Source: an uncultured Brachyspira sp.
GTDB lineage: Bacteria; Spirochaetota; Brachyspiria; Brachyspirales; Brachyspiraceae
DNA length: 6,642 nt
Direction: 5' to 3'
Assembly: GCF_910588665.1 (NCBI RefSeq)
Contig: NZ_CAJUPR010000017.1
Coordinates: 13,570-20,211 of the forward strand
In this document: one piece after another, positions 6,544 through 6,642 of the stretch
Layout of the letters: every line of letters begins with the position of its first letter
Numbering within the stretch: position 1 is the first letter of the stretch
Program-made: the position numbers and the translations under genes
The notes under the pieces: model-generated
What the model saw: only the letters and a program-made list of their open reading frames with translations
Databases searched by the model: none
Told to the model about the DNA's origin: nothing

Positions 6544-6582
6544 AAAAAAAGACTTGAATTTATAATAAAATACAAGTCTTTT
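6544..6582 (-). terminator. Strong intrinsic terminator of the right-edge gene
   Basis: AAAAGACTTG (6547-6556) and CAAGTCTTTT (6573-6582) form a perfect 10-base stem with a 16-base A/T loop. On the - strand the stem runs into seven T (6550-6544), the classic order for a leftward gene. It begins 20 bases after the stop codon at 6603-6605. The A-rich other side gives it some two-way character. Confidence 0.8.
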
Positions 6583-6602
6583 AAGAAACACAATTAAAAA
6601 AG

Positions 6603-6642
6603 TTATGCTATTAACTCTCCGTTTTTTCTTATGCATATTTCC
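6603..6642 (-). CDS. Last codons of a leftward gene cut by the right edge
   Basis: On the - strand the last 40 bases read in one frame as EICIRKNGELIA followed by TAA (6605-6603). The peptide looks like an ordinary protein C-terminus, and a strong terminator follows 20 bases later, which supports a real gene end. Only 12 residues are visible, so no family can be named. A second frame is also open here and runs through the terminator; I reject it for that reason. Confidence 0.5.
   Translation of the reverse strand, partial: EICIRKNGELIA

Larger units (their letters stand above)
6116..6602. other. 487-base non-coding interval upstream of the acyltransferase operon
   Basis: No convincing gene is present on either strand. 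Reading leftward it holds a terminator for the right-edge gene (6544-6582), a near-consensus promoter (6452-6479), a hairpin with A- and T-tract flanks (6378-6420) and a perfect 14-base inverted repeat (6171-6208). The rest is A/T-rich. If the promoter is real, the operon's leader is about 330 bases, or the segment encodes a small RNA. Confidence 0.7.

Noticed and set aside
1..6642. CRISPR, insertion sequence, tRNA or prophage content
   Set aside because: I found no regularly spaced repeats, transposase or integrase motifs, tRNA-like cloverleaf or phage-type proteins.

Overview
The window is very A+T-rich, with strong use of AGA (Arg) and ATA (Ile) codons and A/T-dominated spacers. That fits a low-GC anaerobe. 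The overall feel of the proteins suggests a Brachyspira-like spirochaete, with a low-GC clostridial relative as the alternative. No marker in the window settles this, so the assignment is an inference. There are no tRNA or rRNA genes, CRISPR arrays, transposases or phage genes.

Left half (1-3166, + strand): four co-directional genes. (1) The 3' part of a gene entering from the left edge, encoding a very acidic region followed by a GAF-like domain. (2) An 87-residue three-helix membrane protein. (3) A divergent but catalytically intact type I methionine aminopeptidase (map). (4) A complete chorismate synthase (aroC), the last step of the shikimate pathway. The first three are 13-27 bases apart and may be one transcript. 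aroC follows after 74 bases with its own good ribosome binding site. The four share no obvious pathway and look like a housekeeping cluster.

Right half (3216-6115, - strand): a tight three-gene operon converging on aroC. In transcription order it encodes a 421-residue condensation/alcohol-acetyltransferase-like acyltransferase (HxxxD motif), a zinc-ribbon protein with six membrane segments (DUF6320-like), and an alpha/beta-hydrolase esterase. The first two genes are 3 bases apart and the last two 20 bases apart. An ester-forming enzyme, a membrane partner and an ester-cleaving enzyme together suggest a small acyl-transfer system of unknown substrate. This is the most interesting content of the window.

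Right edge (6116-6642): the last codons of another leftward gene, a strong hairpin/T-tract terminator, a near-consensus leftward promoter (TTGACA-16-TATTAT), and then about 330 bases before the acyltransferase start. That stretch holds two notable inverted repeats and looks like a structured leader, a small RNA, or an operator region for the operon.
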